This document shows, piece after piece, positions 25,358-37,822 of a stretch of DNA of 64,000 nt (positions are counted from its first letter, which is position 1; each line of letters starts with the position of its first letter). Where the stretch lies: positions 89,201,352 to 89,265,351 of the forward strand of contig CM066736.1 of the NCBI GenBank assembly GCA_033961575.1. The letters run 5' to 3'. The position numbers and the translations under genes were made by a program. The notes beneath the pieces were generated by a model. It did not search any database. It was not told the DNA's origin and saw only the letters and a program-made list of their open reading frames with translations. This DNA is from Aselliscus stoliczkanus. Taxonomy: Eukaryota; Chordata; Mammalia; Chiroptera; Hipposideridae.

Positions 25358-26060
25358 TAATAAGGGCTTCTATTGATTGAGCACCTACTCCGTACCAGGA
25401 CTGGGCTGGATACTTTCACATACGTGATCTTGTGTAACCCTCCCAGCAGATCTCCCATTTTATAGCTTCTTGTGCAAGGCAATCTAGGTTCAGTGCCCTG
25501 TGAAGGATACTGATGGTCCTACTGGAAAATGGGATCACCTCTGCCTGGTGAGATCAGAAAAGCTTGGTGGAGGAGGTAGCAGCTTAGTAGGTCTTCAGGT
25601 ACTTCATGCAGGAATAGAAAGTAGGTTGAGGGAAGTATTCCAGCCAGAGGAAATGTCATGAGTAAAGCCATGGAGTGGGAACAAAGGAAGAATCTTTCGG
25701 GGGCATTAGTTAGTCCAGATTGGCTGGAGAGTGGCATCTATGAAGGAGAATACTGATAAAATAAGGCAAAAGAGATTAATTAAAGAAAAGATCCTGGAGG
25801 GCCTCAGTGCCAGGCTAAAGAGTTTACACTTTACTTTGTAGGCAATCAGTAGTCCTTGCAAGTTTTGAGCCGGGGAGAGACATGACCTGAGTTTTGCTTT
25901 AGAAAGCTTAATCTCACAAAGCATGCACAATGCATTGGCGGGGGTGAGATTGGAGACAGGGAGCCTAGACAGGGTCACAGTTGTTCATGAGCAGAGATCA
26001 GGGTCTGCTCTGCATTGTGCAGGTAGAATTAATAGGACTCAGAGTTTAAGTGTATGGAGG
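25358..26060 (-). repeat. MIR followed by LINE-2-like sequence
   Basis: 25358-25475 is an inverted MIR ('tgagcacctactccgtacca'). 25500-26060 resembles an inverted L2 body ('aagagtttacactttacttt', 'gggagagacatgacctgagt'). Confidence 0.55.
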
Positions 26061-26214
26061 GCAGGAAAGAGAAGAGTCAAAGGGATGCCCATGTTTTGAG
26101 TGTGGGTAATGAGGAGCCTGACGTGCCACCAACAGAAAATTTATGGCAGTCAGAAGGAGAGTCAGTACTGGGGGTGATGAGTGAACGGACTGCACTTCAC
26201 AGCACTTCAGGAAC

Positions 26215-26600
26215 CAAAGAATTCTCTTCTCTCTACACTTACTTCACATCACTCCATTTTACACGTGAGTTTTCTGGTGCCCAAAGAAGTGAAACAATTT
26301 GCCTCGGGTCATACAGTAACTCTGAGAATCCAAGTCTCCTGCTTTTTTAGCTATTAAGCTTCCTAACAAAGCTGGGCCTTCACTGTTGGAAAATCAGAGC
26401 CTTAAAGACAGGAAAACCTGGGTTCAACTCCAGGCTTTGCCGTTTTCTGTTTGTAAAATCTTCAATAGGTTGCTTTTTCTCTGTGAGTCTTAGTTTTCAA
26501 ATTTGAAAAAATAAAGGGTGGGGGAGTACTGTTAATCTCTAACTTACGGACGCAATGAAGATAAGGTACTTTGTAAAACTCTTAAGTATTGTGTGAGGGT
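26215..26600. repeat. Two MIR fragments, opposite orientations
   Basis: 26215-26350 reads as inverted MIR, and 26390-26600 as direct MIR ('aaacctgggttcaactccag'). Confidence 0.55.
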
Positions 26601-27400
26601 GTTATTCCAGGATTATGCTTGAGTCCCAGTCCATATTTGTAGTGAGTATTTTGGCCAAATAAGAGCAGACGTAAACTCAGTTTTTTATGGAAGGTCTTTC
26701 ATTTTAGGCTGATCTAGACTTCTCATCTGCAGTTGGGGCTTTCTGGTGTGGGAACATGCCAACTTTTCCATAGTCACACATCTGGAGTTTTCTAGTGGGA
26801 AGTGGAATTGCCAAAGGAACACTAAATGATCACACCCTATCGGCTGTTCTTGGCCTGAGTGAAGGTGATTCCTATCCCTTTCCCCCTAGGGTCTTCTGTC
26901 AACCTTCAGCTGATTGAAGGTGTGGAGGCAGTGTGTGATAGTTGAACTTAGGCTATGCTTTCCAGGGGCCCTCCTGCTAGACGAGGGTAAGCCCGGGCTT
27001 GGGACAGAGGTACGAGGGTCAAAGCTGATTCCTGGAGTCCTCCGTGGTCATCTCTTTGGTTTAGCACACATGTTCCCAAGTCCTCTTGAGACGGGAGTAG
27101 GCTGCTCATGTATTGACAGGTAGCAGGTCTGTGGTTGTGTCAGCTTGCTGCCATGGAAACAAGCCTGCAACTGGCCATCATGTCGGATGTCTTTTCACAC
27201 ACCCTCTGAGAGAGTGGATGGGGAAAGCAAGAAGATTTTCTGATTAATAAAATAGCTGCTTACTGTTCTGTAGCTTCTGTCTTAAAGCATTTTCTTTCCT
27301 CTTATTTCCTTTGAGCCCTTTTTCTTTTTCTTCCCCCTTCCTAGTTTGGTTTTCTTGAGTCTTCACAGCTTTCTTCATGGAATATCTAGTTTAATAAAAG
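26601..27400. other. Unique intron sequence
   Basis: It contains a second X-box-like motif at 27147-27160 (gctgccatggaaac). No exon recognised. Confidence 0.4.
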
Positions 27401-27404
27401 AAAA

Positions 27405-27600
27405 AGAATATTAGACTAGGAATTAGGTAGACATAGTGTGACTTGGGTTGTGATTGTCTTGACCTTTCTGGGACTCAGTTTCCCTATGCTAGGCATTTGG
27501 GGGATAACAGAACCTATCTCACAAGGCTGATGTGTGCAGATCTTCTGAGATAATGTGACAAGTTTTTAGTCTTAAACAAATATAAGTAATTTATTATTAT
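27405..27600 (+). repeat. MIR fragment
   Basis: 'ctgggactcagtttccctat' and 'tctgagataatgtgacaa' are MIR core and tail blocks, ending 'ataagtaatttattattatt'. Confidence 0.6.
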
Positions 27601-28750
27601 TAGCTTTCCTCCTCTGAATTGTCTGATCATCTAGGTAATTTCTTGGAGCATCCCCTCTCTTTAGTACCCTATGTCTCCTAGGTTCTCACTTTTCCTTGCA
27701 ACCTTGCTGTTTTAATCTTAATGACAACAGGAAAAGTGTGGCTACACTAGCATTACACCCAGTACAGTTGCAAGAGAGAGGGCCTGAGCCTTTGGGAAAT
27801 GTGAAGTTCAATGGCTTTGTCATTGATTTGAACAAGACGCTTTACCCCTTTGTCCTTCAGTTTTTATATCTGTCTCCTGATTTACCATGTAGTTCTATTC
27901 TTTTTGGTTTTGAAATCATTTCCATTTTGGAAGATTTCCCCCTTCAAAATGCAAGTATTGCTGGGCTGAGGTCATCAGTGAGAATCTAACCTAGCGTTTG
28001 CTAGGGTTTCAGTGTGGATTAGGTTAAGGTATAGTCACTGGGAGCATAGGTCACAGTTAGACACTGGGGTGAGGGATGGAGCCTGGTAAGAGGACAGGTC
28101 TTAGTTTACTGATGCCGGAAGGGTGTCAGGGCCTCAGAGCATTGGATACTGCCTCTCTCGCAGCCCGCCCTGCTCTTCCTGAGCTGAGTGCATGCCTGTA
28201 CTTTCCGTCAGAAGTCGGAACTTGGTGAGGCTTGATTCCCCTTAAGAATTCAGTGATGGAAATTAGGGCACTTGAGCAGATCTAATTGGCTGAACCATGT
28301 GAAGGGCAGAGGATATCCCTGGGGGCTCCTTTTAATCTCCTGTGGTTATAGACTTTTAAGGTTGGACTAATTAAAATGTTGGCAGCTGGACTCAATACTT
28401 TCCTTGCACTAGGTCCTGCCCTAGCCTCCCGGAGCACCAGAAGTTGGCACAGGGCTGTATTTCTTGGGGAGCTAAGGAGCGGGTTTCCATGTCCTCATCT
28501 AACTAAATACATGATGATGTGATATTTGTCCAGAATGGGCTGCCACACGTCTCATAGTGGAGGAAAGATCTGGATCCGGATTTGCCTGGATTTGCTCCTC
28601 TCCAGACTCCTGAGGTTTCCTTTTAGGCCAGTTCTCTATCTCTTAGCCCCCATGGGCTTTGCTCTGTTAGCTGGCAAATAATTTCCATTGCCCTGGGGAA
28701 TTCTTCCCTGGTGTGTGTTCCTGCTCAAACCAGAATGAGGGAGAAGGCAA
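27601..28750. other. Unique intron sequence
   Basis: No exon or named repeat recognised. Confidence 0.4.
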
Positions 28751-28754
28751 GGAT

Positions 28755-28960
28755 GTTTATTTAAAGTCTCATCATGTGCCAGGCTGGAGCTAGTGTTTTT
28801 GACCTGGCTGCCTTTTGAAAAATGCCTGTATCTTTTCATAGTGCCCATTTTACAGATGAGGAGACATTCATAAAAGGAAAATAATTTGTCCGACTGTCAT
28901 ATAGCCCGTAAGCAACTGAAGCAGAATTAAAATCTGGTTCTCTCACAGAGCCTCTGGTTC
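28755..28960 (-). repeat. MIR fragment
   Basis: 'catcatgtgccaggctggag' then 'cccattttacagatgaggag' and a caactgaagcagaatt block, in inverted MIR order. Confidence 0.65.
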
Positions 28961-29847
28961 CTTTCTTTAGGTAGCACATGCCCTCCTATCTTTCTAAGCC
29001 CAGCTGATTTCCTGCCTCCAGAAAGTCTCCAGTTCCTACAGCCAGAATTATTTTCTTGACCTGCATTTCTAGAGCACTCTGCTTGTCTCTCTAATCTGGC
29101 TGATATTCAGTGAGGCTTGGATCTACCTCCCTCATTTGACTACCCCGCCCCCCCCCCCACAGGGTGTGGTACTCGGGAAGTGTTTGTTAAAGAACTAAAT
29201 GAAGTTGTAGTGTTGGAATTTCAGGTGTCCTGACAGCCTGGCCAAGGGGAGGCTTTGAGTCGCTAGCTCCCTGAATAAGCCAGTCCTGGGTCTTCTTGAT
29301 TTGCCCAGAGTGTGCTGTGTTATCCTGGAGGGAGCAGGCCCTTCTGGGCAAGATGTCTTTTGGGTCCCCAAGGAACAGTACTCTCCTTCCTTCGGTCATT
29401 TTCCTTGGCGTCTGGCTTACAGTTTGTTTCTTTCCTGTGGCTTCCATGCAATTAATAGAGCTAGATCAGTGGTACCTGGAGTGGAATGGTGTGACAAAGC
29501 CCTCATTCACCTGGCCTTGGCTGCTGGAACGTACTGTGGGTGCTTGTGTGTTTTTTTCGCCCCCCAAAGAGCAAATGTACATACTGAGATATTGGGACTT
29601 AAACTTTCTGTAATTTCTACCTACTGGTGTGTGTCACTTCACAGGATAAAGGCTTTCCTAAAGAAGGAAAGCCTGTAAAGGCATTTTTATAAGTTGAATT
29701 ATCTTTCTCATTGACTTGAAAAAAATTATGAAAGTATTTTCAGGCCTTTTTCTGTGCATATAGCATATATGTTTAGTGTTTAACATCAAAAGTTTGTCCC
29801 TTTGGGAATAAATGGCAAATTAGAACATAACAAAATACAGTTAAAAC
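28961..29847. other. Unique intron sequence
   Basis: A C-run lies near 29145-29159. The 105-125 residue open frames at 29296-29678 overlap each other in two frames and resemble nothing known. Confidence 0.4.
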
Positions 29848-29860
29848 ACCTTTAATGGGA

Positions 29861-29977
29861 GGGCCGGCCGAGTGGCTCCGTTGGTTAAGAGCTCGCTTAA
29901 GAGTGCGAGCTGAGCTCTGAGCAACGGAGGTTTAGCAGCATGGCTCAGCTAAAAACAAACAAACAAACAAACAAACG
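29861..29977 (+). mobile_element. Bat SINE, head plus partial second head, (AAAC)n tail
   Basis: Head 'gggccggccgagtggctccg' is followed by the start of a second head ('atggctcagc') and then an (AAAC)n tail. The duplications differ at one base (acctttaatggga / accttcaatggga, 29848-29860 and 29978-29990). Confidence 0.9.
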
Positions 29978-30784
29978 ACCTTCAATGGGAAAAGTAATAA
30001 AATATGAATAACAATGAAAATAAATTCCACAATAGGATGAAATAAACATTGATGTTTGTTTTATTTTGATACCATGGGGAACCCAAAATAGCTTAATCAA
30101 ACAATGAATTAGATAGTGACACAACACACTTTTGGTTTCTCTTGTATGGAGAAGAGATGATGAGATGTTTTTGGGAGAAGGGAAGAAGAGTGCACTGGGG
30201 AACTGCAGAGCTGTGCTTTGCTTGGTTCCACTACTAGGGTTGTGTCAAGTAGCTTGTAATTGAGCTTTCTGGGTGTGTCTGTTTCCCTGTTAAATAGCAA
30301 CAATATCTACCTTGTTTAATTTTATGAAGATTGATTAAGATAATGTCTGTAAAGTGTTCTGTAAACTCTAAAGTACTATTGTCATCCTCATTGGGTGACT
30401 AAGCCAGTTTGCCAACAATGAGAGAAAGCTTTTGATTTAAGATGCGGCCTGACCTAGGTGGGAAGAAGCGGGCAGGACTAGTAAGTAAACAGCTGAATGC
30501 TGTGTGGGCAGCAGCTGAGAGGAATTCCTGTGAGGTGAGGGAAAGGACCACATTCGTTCCTTCAATCCGTATTTGTTGAGTCCTGTCTGGTTAGAGGAGA
30601 AAGAATTCAGACATCTACCTATTAAATGTGTGGTATGCTAACTGCAGAGGGAGCTTGATTTAGGAATGAAAAGCCCATCAAGACAGGGGGTTTTGTTTGT
30701 CGTGTACACCGTTGGATATTCACCCCCAAGAGTAGTGCTTGGCACGTAGTAGGCTCTTAATAAATAAATATCTGCTGAAAGAAA

Positions 30785-31000
30785 GGTTGTTTTGGAATTA
30801 GACAGATGGGGTTCAGATTTGGGCTTTGCCCTTTACCATTCTCTCTCCTGGGCAAGTAGCTTCATCTTTCTGATGCTCAATTTCCTCATTTATAAAATGG
30901 GACGAGGACTAGCTATCATACAGGATTATTGGAAGAATTAAAAAAATTAAAAGTTTGAAAACCTTTGTACAAGTCCTAGGAAGTGCTCAGTGAAAGATGG
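30785..31000 (+). repeat. MIR
   Basis: 'ggaattagacagatggggtt' to 'gatgctcaatttcctcattt' and 'ataaaatgggacgaggacta' in direct MIR order. Confidence 0.75.
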
Positions 31001-32079
31001 TACCTTTCTGTCTCCCTGGCTTGCAAAGTGTGATGGGAGCACAGAGGAGGGAGCAGATGTGCTTGGGGGAGTCCAGCCAGTGGTCTCACTGGTTTGCTCT
31101 CACAGGTCTTTCTAATATAGAATTACTGGTATATTTTCTCCCAAAAGGAACTCCCTGGGATTGAGCAAGGATGTTGGGATTAATCTGCTTTGTTTCTCTG
31201 CATCTTCCATGGTCTTGGTGGGAGGCCTGGCTCTTGTCTTTCAAGGCAATGTAACATATGCACCACAGGTTTGCACAGAGGTTCCCAGGAAAAGCAGCTA
31301 CCACAGGGAGAGCCTGGACTCACCTGATTTGGATTAGGCTTTTATAGTAGCCACCACCCCTCCCCACAACACACCCAGTCCTCCCACTTCAATAATTGTT
31401 AGTTATAGCTTTGAAAACATGTACTCAGCTTGACTCCTGTTCCGGATCAGTTGTAAATTCTCACAGAACTTGGAGCACAGCATGTTTGCTTGAGTTAATC
31501 AGGTATTTATGAGTTGACCTTTACTAGTGAAAACCTCATTTTTCTCTCAGGCCTGAGTGGCTCTAGCAGGCTGAGGGCCTTGCTCCGAGACATTGCCTGC
31601 TGGAAGTTGCTGCAGGTTTGCCTGCCCTTATCATATGTACGCTAGGCTAATGGGATCTATCTGTCCCTCGAGCAAGGGTGCCCAGCACCTCTCCCTTTTA
31701 GCTTATGGTTTTAAGACACCCTCTTTTATCAACATTTTAGACTTTGGAGCTTTCTCTTTTGGTTTAATTTCTTGGGTGGATGTGTAAGCAGGTAAGAATT
31801 GTCTGGCCATCAGGTTGAAAGGGCTTCTTGCTTGCAAATTGAAGCCGCTTGGCAAGAAGTGGGTTAAAGAACTTGTTCTTGGATGGGGTGGTCAGGCACT
31901 GGGTAAGTTAGAGTTAGTTTGGAGGTTAAATGGGCCTGGTGCCTTCTAGAAGTAGAGTCAGTAAATGCCTTAGCTGTGTCCTCAATGTCCCATGGAAGTT
32001 GAGCATTGCCTGTGGGACATCTCACACATGGGCTTGGGAGAAGGAAAGGAGGCAGAGAGAAGAAACGGGAACTTTGCTG
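31001..32079. other. Unique intron sequence
   Basis: No exon or named repeat recognised. Confidence 0.4.
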
Positions 32080-32215
32080 AGCTGTTGCTTTATACTGGGC
32101 GCTTTGGACCAATTATTTCCTTTAATCTTCACAGCAACCTTGTGAAGTTTACAAATGGTGAAACTGAAGCCTACAGAAGTTAAGCAATTTCCCCAAGGTC
32201 ACACACAAAGCTAGT
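32080..32215 (-). repeat. MIR-like fragment
   Basis: 'ttaatcttcacagcaacctt' and 'caaggtcacacacaaagcta' are inverted MIR blocks. Confidence 0.6.
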
Positions 32216-32297
32216 GAATGATAATGATAACAGTAATCATTTGTAGTATGTTGAAAAGGCCCATACCAAGACCAAGTTTCTGTTTGTAATGTACTTT

Positions 32298-32400
32298 TTT
32301 TTTTTTTTAGGGCCGTGTCACTGGCCCTCATATGTGGGACCGAACCGGGGCCGCTGGCTTCCCAGGCCAGCGCTTAACCTCCGCGCCACTCGGCCGGCCC
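32298..32400 (-). mobile_element. Bat SINE, head-only
   Basis: 17-bp duplications with one mismatch (tgtttgtaatgtacttt / tgtttttaatgtacttt; 32281-32297 and 32401-32417). The insert reads 'agggccgtgtcactgg'. Confidence 0.94.
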
Positions 32401-32590
32401 TGTTTTTAATGTACTTTATATAATTTAGTAGTCACCACAATCTTATGAAAGATGATTATTACTTCTGCATTGCAAATGAGGGAACTAGGAATTAGAGAGC
32501 TTCAGTTACTTGATGAAGGCCCCTCACCTGGCAATGGCGGCACAGGGATTTGAATACAAACCCTGTGATTATAAAGCTTGTCCCTCGATG
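32401..32590 (-). repeat. MIR fragment
   Basis: 'tcttatgaaagatgattatt' followed by 'gagggaactaggaattagag', in inverted MIR order. Confidence 0.5.
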
Positions 32591-33109
32591 CCCATGTCAC
32601 CGTAGATAGAAGAGCTAGGACTCAAACGGACAGGCATGATGCAGGGGTCATGTCTTTGCCCATCTCTGTATCCCAACAACCTATGACAATGCCCACCGTA
32701 TCATTGCGCCTAGTAAATGTTGGCTGTGAAATCCAGCTCTGCTCTCTCCGATGGCTCCCTGTTGCCACCTGCACCCTGCCTCAGCTCCTTGGCCTGTGTT
32801 GGCCTTATCCTGCCTAACCGTGGTGGCCTCCCTGAACTCCCAACACTCAACATCTGATCCAGCACTGTTACTCTCCTGCATCTTCACCCCTCTTTTCTCT
32901 AACGACGACATACTGTCGCTGCTCCTATTGCTGTTCATCTCTCGTCAATTCTGTCCTTTTCAATGCAATTTCTTTGACTAGTCCCAGAAACCTCTCCTTT
33001 CCAGACTATAATCTTCTTAGTCCATGCCATATAATTTGGCGCCTAATTATCTACTATTTCCCTTCTAATTGTTTCATGGACGTTAATCTTCTCTCCAGCC
33101 AGCTGGTGG
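32591..33109. other. Unique intron sequence
   Basis: Pyrimidine-rich in 32800-33000, partly L2-like. No exon recognised. Confidence 0.35.
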
Positions 33110-33380
33110 TCAGATCATAATAACACCTTGGACTAGTTTGTGCTTTGTACCTTACAAAGCACTCTCCTATTCAAGACTGGTCTTTTTGCTCATCATACCC
33201 ATAGCAAACCTGTGAGATTGGATGGGAAGGGATTGTTATTTCCATGTTATAGCCGAGAAAACAAATGCAAAGAAGACAGGTGACTTCCCAAGGTCCTATA
33301 ACTAATTAGGGGTAGAACTGAGACTAGATCTCAGGTTTTCTGATTTCGGGCCTAGTGTTTGGTCTGCCATGCCTTCTACA
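33110..33380 (-). repeat. MIR
   Basis: Blocks 'gagattggatgggaaggg', 'ttccatgttatagccgagaa', 'acttcccaaggtcctataac' in inverted MIR order. Confidence 0.65.
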
Positions 33381-33870
33381 TTTGTGTTTCTCCCTGGCAT
33401 TTCCTCTCCTGCCTTTAAGGGCCAACCAGGGCAGAATATCTCTCTTGTGGACTTTCAGGACGCTTGGTTGGTGACCTGGGTCATAGTGGAATGGCTCAGA
33501 TAGCAATCTCAGGTACTTCTTAGCGGTGTCAGTGCCCTGCGTTGCTACTACCTGAGAGGCTGTATCCCTGTGCCTACTAGGATTAATTTTAAACTGAGAA
33601 GCATTGGCTTATTCCATTGGTTTGTTTTGAGTTGTCAGAGCATTTTCTCTTGGAGAGCCAGGAAATAGGGCAGGATATGTGGTGCTCGGCCATTTTGTGT
33701 TATGGCAATAGCCTGAGCTATGGAAGCAGGCAGACTGGAGTTTAAAATCTGGCTTTGGTGTTCTTTATTAATCTCAAGACCTTGGGTAAATCATTAATTT
33801 GTATGAGCCTTAAGGCTATTGTAAGAATGTATTTAAGGGCCACACAATAGCTTTTAAAAAAAGAAGTACA

Positions 33871-34303
33871 GGGCTGGCCAACTGGCGCATTGGTTAAGAG
33901 CTGGCTTGGGACGCCAGCGGCCCTGGTTTGCATCCCACATATGAGGGCCAGTGACACTGTCCTCTACAGTTAACAACAGCTCCACCTGGAGCTGGGCTGC
34001 AAGCCCCGGCGACAGTGTAGGCTGCAGCCCCTGCTGCAGTGGGCGGCCATAGGCTACAGTGAGTGGCCGGCAGCCAGTGTGAGTTGCCGATAGCCGCGGT
34101 GAGCGGCCATCCAGAGGCCGGCGACTGTTCTGCCTCATCCGGGAAGAGCGCAATGACGATACCAACATGGGCCAGTGAAGCAACGTCCTCTGCAACTAGA
34201 CTGAAGGACAAAAGCACAGCAACTTGTCTGTTCCCCTTCCCCGATTCCCCAATGCTATTTCCCTCCCCCAATTCCCCAATAAAATCTTAAAAAAAAAATA
34301 ATG
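33871..34303 (+). mobile_element. Bat SINE, long type, sense to STIM1
   Basis: Full-length copy from 'gggctggccaactggcgcat' to 'attccccaataaaatctt' plus A tail, flanked by gaagtaca at 33863-33870 and 34304-34311. The right duplication overlaps the end of the small TA-flanked element that follows. Confidence 0.92.
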
Positions 34304-34309
34304 GAAGTA

Positions 34310-34465
34310 CAATAATACCTTGGTTTACAAGCATAATTCGTTCCAGAAACAAACTGCTCATATTGCAAGACATCACTCGCTTACTATGTTAAAATGTATT
34401 AGAAATGTTTGCTTGTCTTGTGGAACACTCGCAAACCAAGTTACTTGCAATCCAAGGTTTTACTG
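34310..34465. mobile_element. Small TA-flanked element (mariner/Tc1-type MITE)
   Basis: 156 bp with inverted ends ('caataataccttggtttaca' left; complement 'cagtaaaaccttggattgca' right) between TA dinucleotides at 34308-34309 and 34466-34467. No coding capacity. Confidence 0.7.
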
Positions 34466-34467
34466 TA

Positions 34468-35035
34468 TTTGTTGGTGGTTATTATTGTCACTATTCCGAT
34501 AAGTAGAGGCATGAGGAGCCTGAGGTGTGCCTGTGCCCCTTGCAGGTTACTCCTTGTGGCTTGAGCTCCAGGCATCCGTGATGACACGGTGCATTGGAGC
34601 CTTTCGGCTGACAGGGCTGAGCTTGAATGCTGTGCCTGAAGTCTGTAGTCTCCAGGTCCCCAGTGCCTCTTGAGTGCAGTGACAACAGATTGTGGACAGC
34701 TAGGTATGGCTTCAGTGTCAAACTGGGGGAGGAAAACCTTGCTTTACTGAAAGACTTTGGCATTACAATAGTTGCTTCTGAAAAGTCAAGAACCCAGTTG
34801 TCATTGAGAGATTTCAGTTATTTCTGAAACCAGATATTGCTCCAAAGCTGTTTGTTAAATACTTCTCTTTTCTTCTTGAACCCCATCCCTCTTCAAAAGA
34901 AAATAAAGCAGATTTAGACCATTATGTGGTGATTGTATCCTTGGTCACCCTGGCCACTCAGCCTTCAGCTCCCTCCTCAGACATAGTACCACTCCAAATT
35001 GCTGCTTCAAGTGAGGCCATTCAGTGAATAAAGAA
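34468..35035. other. Unique intron sequence
   Basis: No exon or named repeat recognised. Confidence 0.4.
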
Positions 35036-35039
35036 GATG

Positions 35040-35600
35040 TGTCACACACACACACACACACAGTGGAATACTACTCAGCTGTAAAACTAATGAAATCTTG
35101 CCATTTGGGACAACACGGATGGACCTTGAGGGTATTATGCTAAGTGAAATAAGTCAGACAGAGAAAGACAAGTACTGTACGATTTCACTTATATGTGGAT
35201 TTTAAAAAACAAAACAAATGAACAAACAAAACAAAACTTATTTCATAGATACAGAGAACAAATTGGTGGTTGTGGGGAGGTGGGAGGGGTTGGGAGTAGG
35301 CAAAATGGGTAAAGGGGATCAAGAAATACAAAACTTCCAGTTATAAAATACGTCATGGAGATATAATATACAGCATGGTGACTATGGTCAATAATATTGT
35401 ATTAGAAATTTGAAAGTTGCTAAGATAGTAAATCTTAAAAGTTCCCATCACAAGGAAAAAAATTCGTAAATTTGTTTGGTGACATGATAAATAGACTTAG
35501 TGTGTTGATTACTTCACAGTGTATACAATGTCAAACCATTATGTTGTATACCTGAAACTAATATAATATTATACGTCAATAATGCTTCGATTTAAAAAAA
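35040..35600 (+). mobile_element. L1 3' end, direct orientation
   Basis: A short CA run leads into 'ggaatactactcagctgtaa' and 'acatgataaatagac', then the 3' UTR, ending in an A-rich tail near 35594. Only the last 560 bp of the element remains. Confidence 0.8.
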
Positions 35601-35619
35601 GAAATATTGTCTAGAACAT

Positions 35620-35622
<3 letters not shown>

Positions 35623-35662
<40 letters not shown>

Positions 35663-35760
35663 TTTTTGAGGGCAGTGTCACTGGCCCTCATATGTGGGAC
35701 CCGAACCGGGGCCGCTGGCTTCCAAAGCCAGCACATACCCACTGCGCCACTTGGCCAGTC
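35623..35760 (-). mobile_element. Bat SINE, head-only, (TTTA)n tail
   Basis: 12-bp duplications, ctagaacattta at 35611-35622 and 35761-35772. The tail is about 11 copies of TTTA instead of pure T. Confidence 0.93.
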
Positions 35761-37035
35761 CTAGAACATTTAAATAAAAAAATATTAAATTGAAAAAAAC
35801 CCAACAAAAACCTAGGTCATTTGGCCCCTATACCCCTACTCTCTCCACTGATGACTTGGTCTGTGCTATAGGGGAAACAGCGGAAACACACATGGGCCCT
35901 ATTTAAAAGAGAGCTTGCTTTCTCACTGGGGACTTTCGATAGCCTGACACAGGAAATGACTAGAAAATGAGAGCAAAGGAACATAACTCATTGCTAAAAT
36001 GGCAGTTTTGGATGGCTGCGGGATGGGAGTGCAGGCTTACTTGAAGGGCTGGAAAGAGCAGCTGGATGGGGAAATATCAGTGGCTTTTGAGTTTTTCTGT
36101 TAGAATATGATGCCGTGGATTACTCATCTTTTTTTTTTTAATTGAAATTCACATAACATAAAATTAACCATTCACATACACAATGCAGTGGCATTTAGAG
36201 CATTCACAATGTTGTATAACTACCACCTCTATCTAGTTCCAAACCATTTTCATCTCTCAAAAAGAGACTTATTACCCATGAAGCAGTTGCTTCCATTTCC
36301 CCTTCTCTCCCTCCCCTTGCGGCCACCAATCTGGGTTCTATCTCTATTAATTTACCTATTCTGGATATTTCGTATGCATGGAATCATAAAATATGTGACC
36401 TTTTGTGCCTGGCTTCTTTCACTTTGCATAATATTTTGGAGGTTCATCCATATTGTAGTATATAGCATGTAGAATGAAGTGGTGCTTCATTCCTTTTTCC
36501 GGGTAGCTAACTTTCCATTGTATGGATATATCACAGTTTGTTTATTATCCATTCACCTGTTGGTGGACATTTGGGCTGTTTCAGCCTTTTTGGCTATTGT
36601 TAGTAAGTGGCTGCTATGAACATGTGTGTGCATGTAGTTGTTTGAGTATCCATTTTAAATTCTTTTGGGCATATACATCTTTGTACTAGGAGTAGAATTG
36701 CTGGCTCATATGGTAATTCTATGTTTAAGATTTTAAGGAACTGCTAAACTGTTTTCCATCGTGGTTGACCCATTTTATATGCTCACTAGCAATATACGAG
36801 GGGTTCAATTTCTCCACATTCTCACTAACATTTGTTATTTTCTGGGTTTTTGAGTATAGCCATCCTAGTGGGTATGAAGTGGTATCTCATTGTGGTCTCA
36901 GCTGCATTTCCCTGATGACTAATGGTGTTGAGCATCTTTTCCTGTGCCTGTTGGCCATTTGTATATCATCTCTAGAGAAATATCTATTCAAGTCCATTTT
37001 TAAATTGAGTTTTGTTTTTCTTTTGTTGAATTGTA

Positions 37036-37822
37036 TGATGGTTGATTTTCTATGTCAACTTGACTGGGCTAAGGGGTGCCTAGATGGCTGGTAAGACATT
37101 ATTTTGGGGTGTGTCTGTGAGGGAGTCTTTGGAGGAGATGAGCATTTGAATCAGTAGACTGAATAAAGAAGATGATAGCGCTTACCAATGCTGGTGGGCA
37201 TCATGCAATCTGCGGAGGGCCTGACTAGCACAAAGTGGGGAGGAGGGTGAATTTGCTCTCATTGCTTGAGCTGAGACATCCATCTATTGCTCTCGTACAT
37301 TGGAGCTCCTGGTTCTCTGGTTTTTGGACTCAGACTGGGACTTACATCATTGTAACCTCCCTACCCCGCCCCAAGCCAGTGCCTTTTCAGGCCTTTTGAT
37401 TTGGTCTGAATTACACCACACCTTTCCTGGTTCTCGAGCATACAGATGGCAGACCATGGGACTTTTTGACTTTGTGAATCATTCGTATAATAAATCCCCT
37501 CCTATATATAGTATTTATATATATACGAGGTCTGACAAGTTGGCAAATTTGTTGCAGTGATGTTCAGGACATCAAGGGTAATACGATGACAGCTCTGTAT
37601 TGGCCATTCAAGACAAAGAGTTCCAAAATTTCTTTGAAGGGTGGATTAGGTGCTGGCATTGGTGCATAGCTTCCCAAGGGGAGTTCTTCAAGGGTGACCG
37701 TAGTGATATTCAGCAATGAGGTATGTAGCACTTTTTCTAGGATGAGTTTGCGAGCTTAATTGTCAGACCTTCATATACATCTCCTGTTGGTTCTTTTTCT
37801 TGGGAAAACCCTGACTAATATA
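37036..37822. mobile_element. Interspersed element inserted in L1, family not assigned
   Basis: Starts 'tgatggttgattttctatgt' and ends 'aaaaccctgactaatata'. Near-8-bp repeats (gaattgta / aaattgta) occur at the junctions. The block recurs in mammalian genomes, but I cannot place it in a class. It is itself split by the mariner element. Confidence 0.55.
37526..37773 (+). mobile_element. Mariner-type deletion derivative, second copy
   Basis: Same termini as the element at 9471-9758 ('cgaggtctgacaa' / 'ttaattgtcagacc') between TA dinucleotides, and the same interior 'gacatcaagggtaata'. It lacks about 40 bp found in the other copy. No intact transposase. Confidence 0.83.

Noticed and set aside
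29296..29678. Two overlapping plus-strand frames of 105 and 125 residues
   Set aside because: They occupy different frames of the same DNA, have no conserved motif and no splice context, and lie inside the intron.
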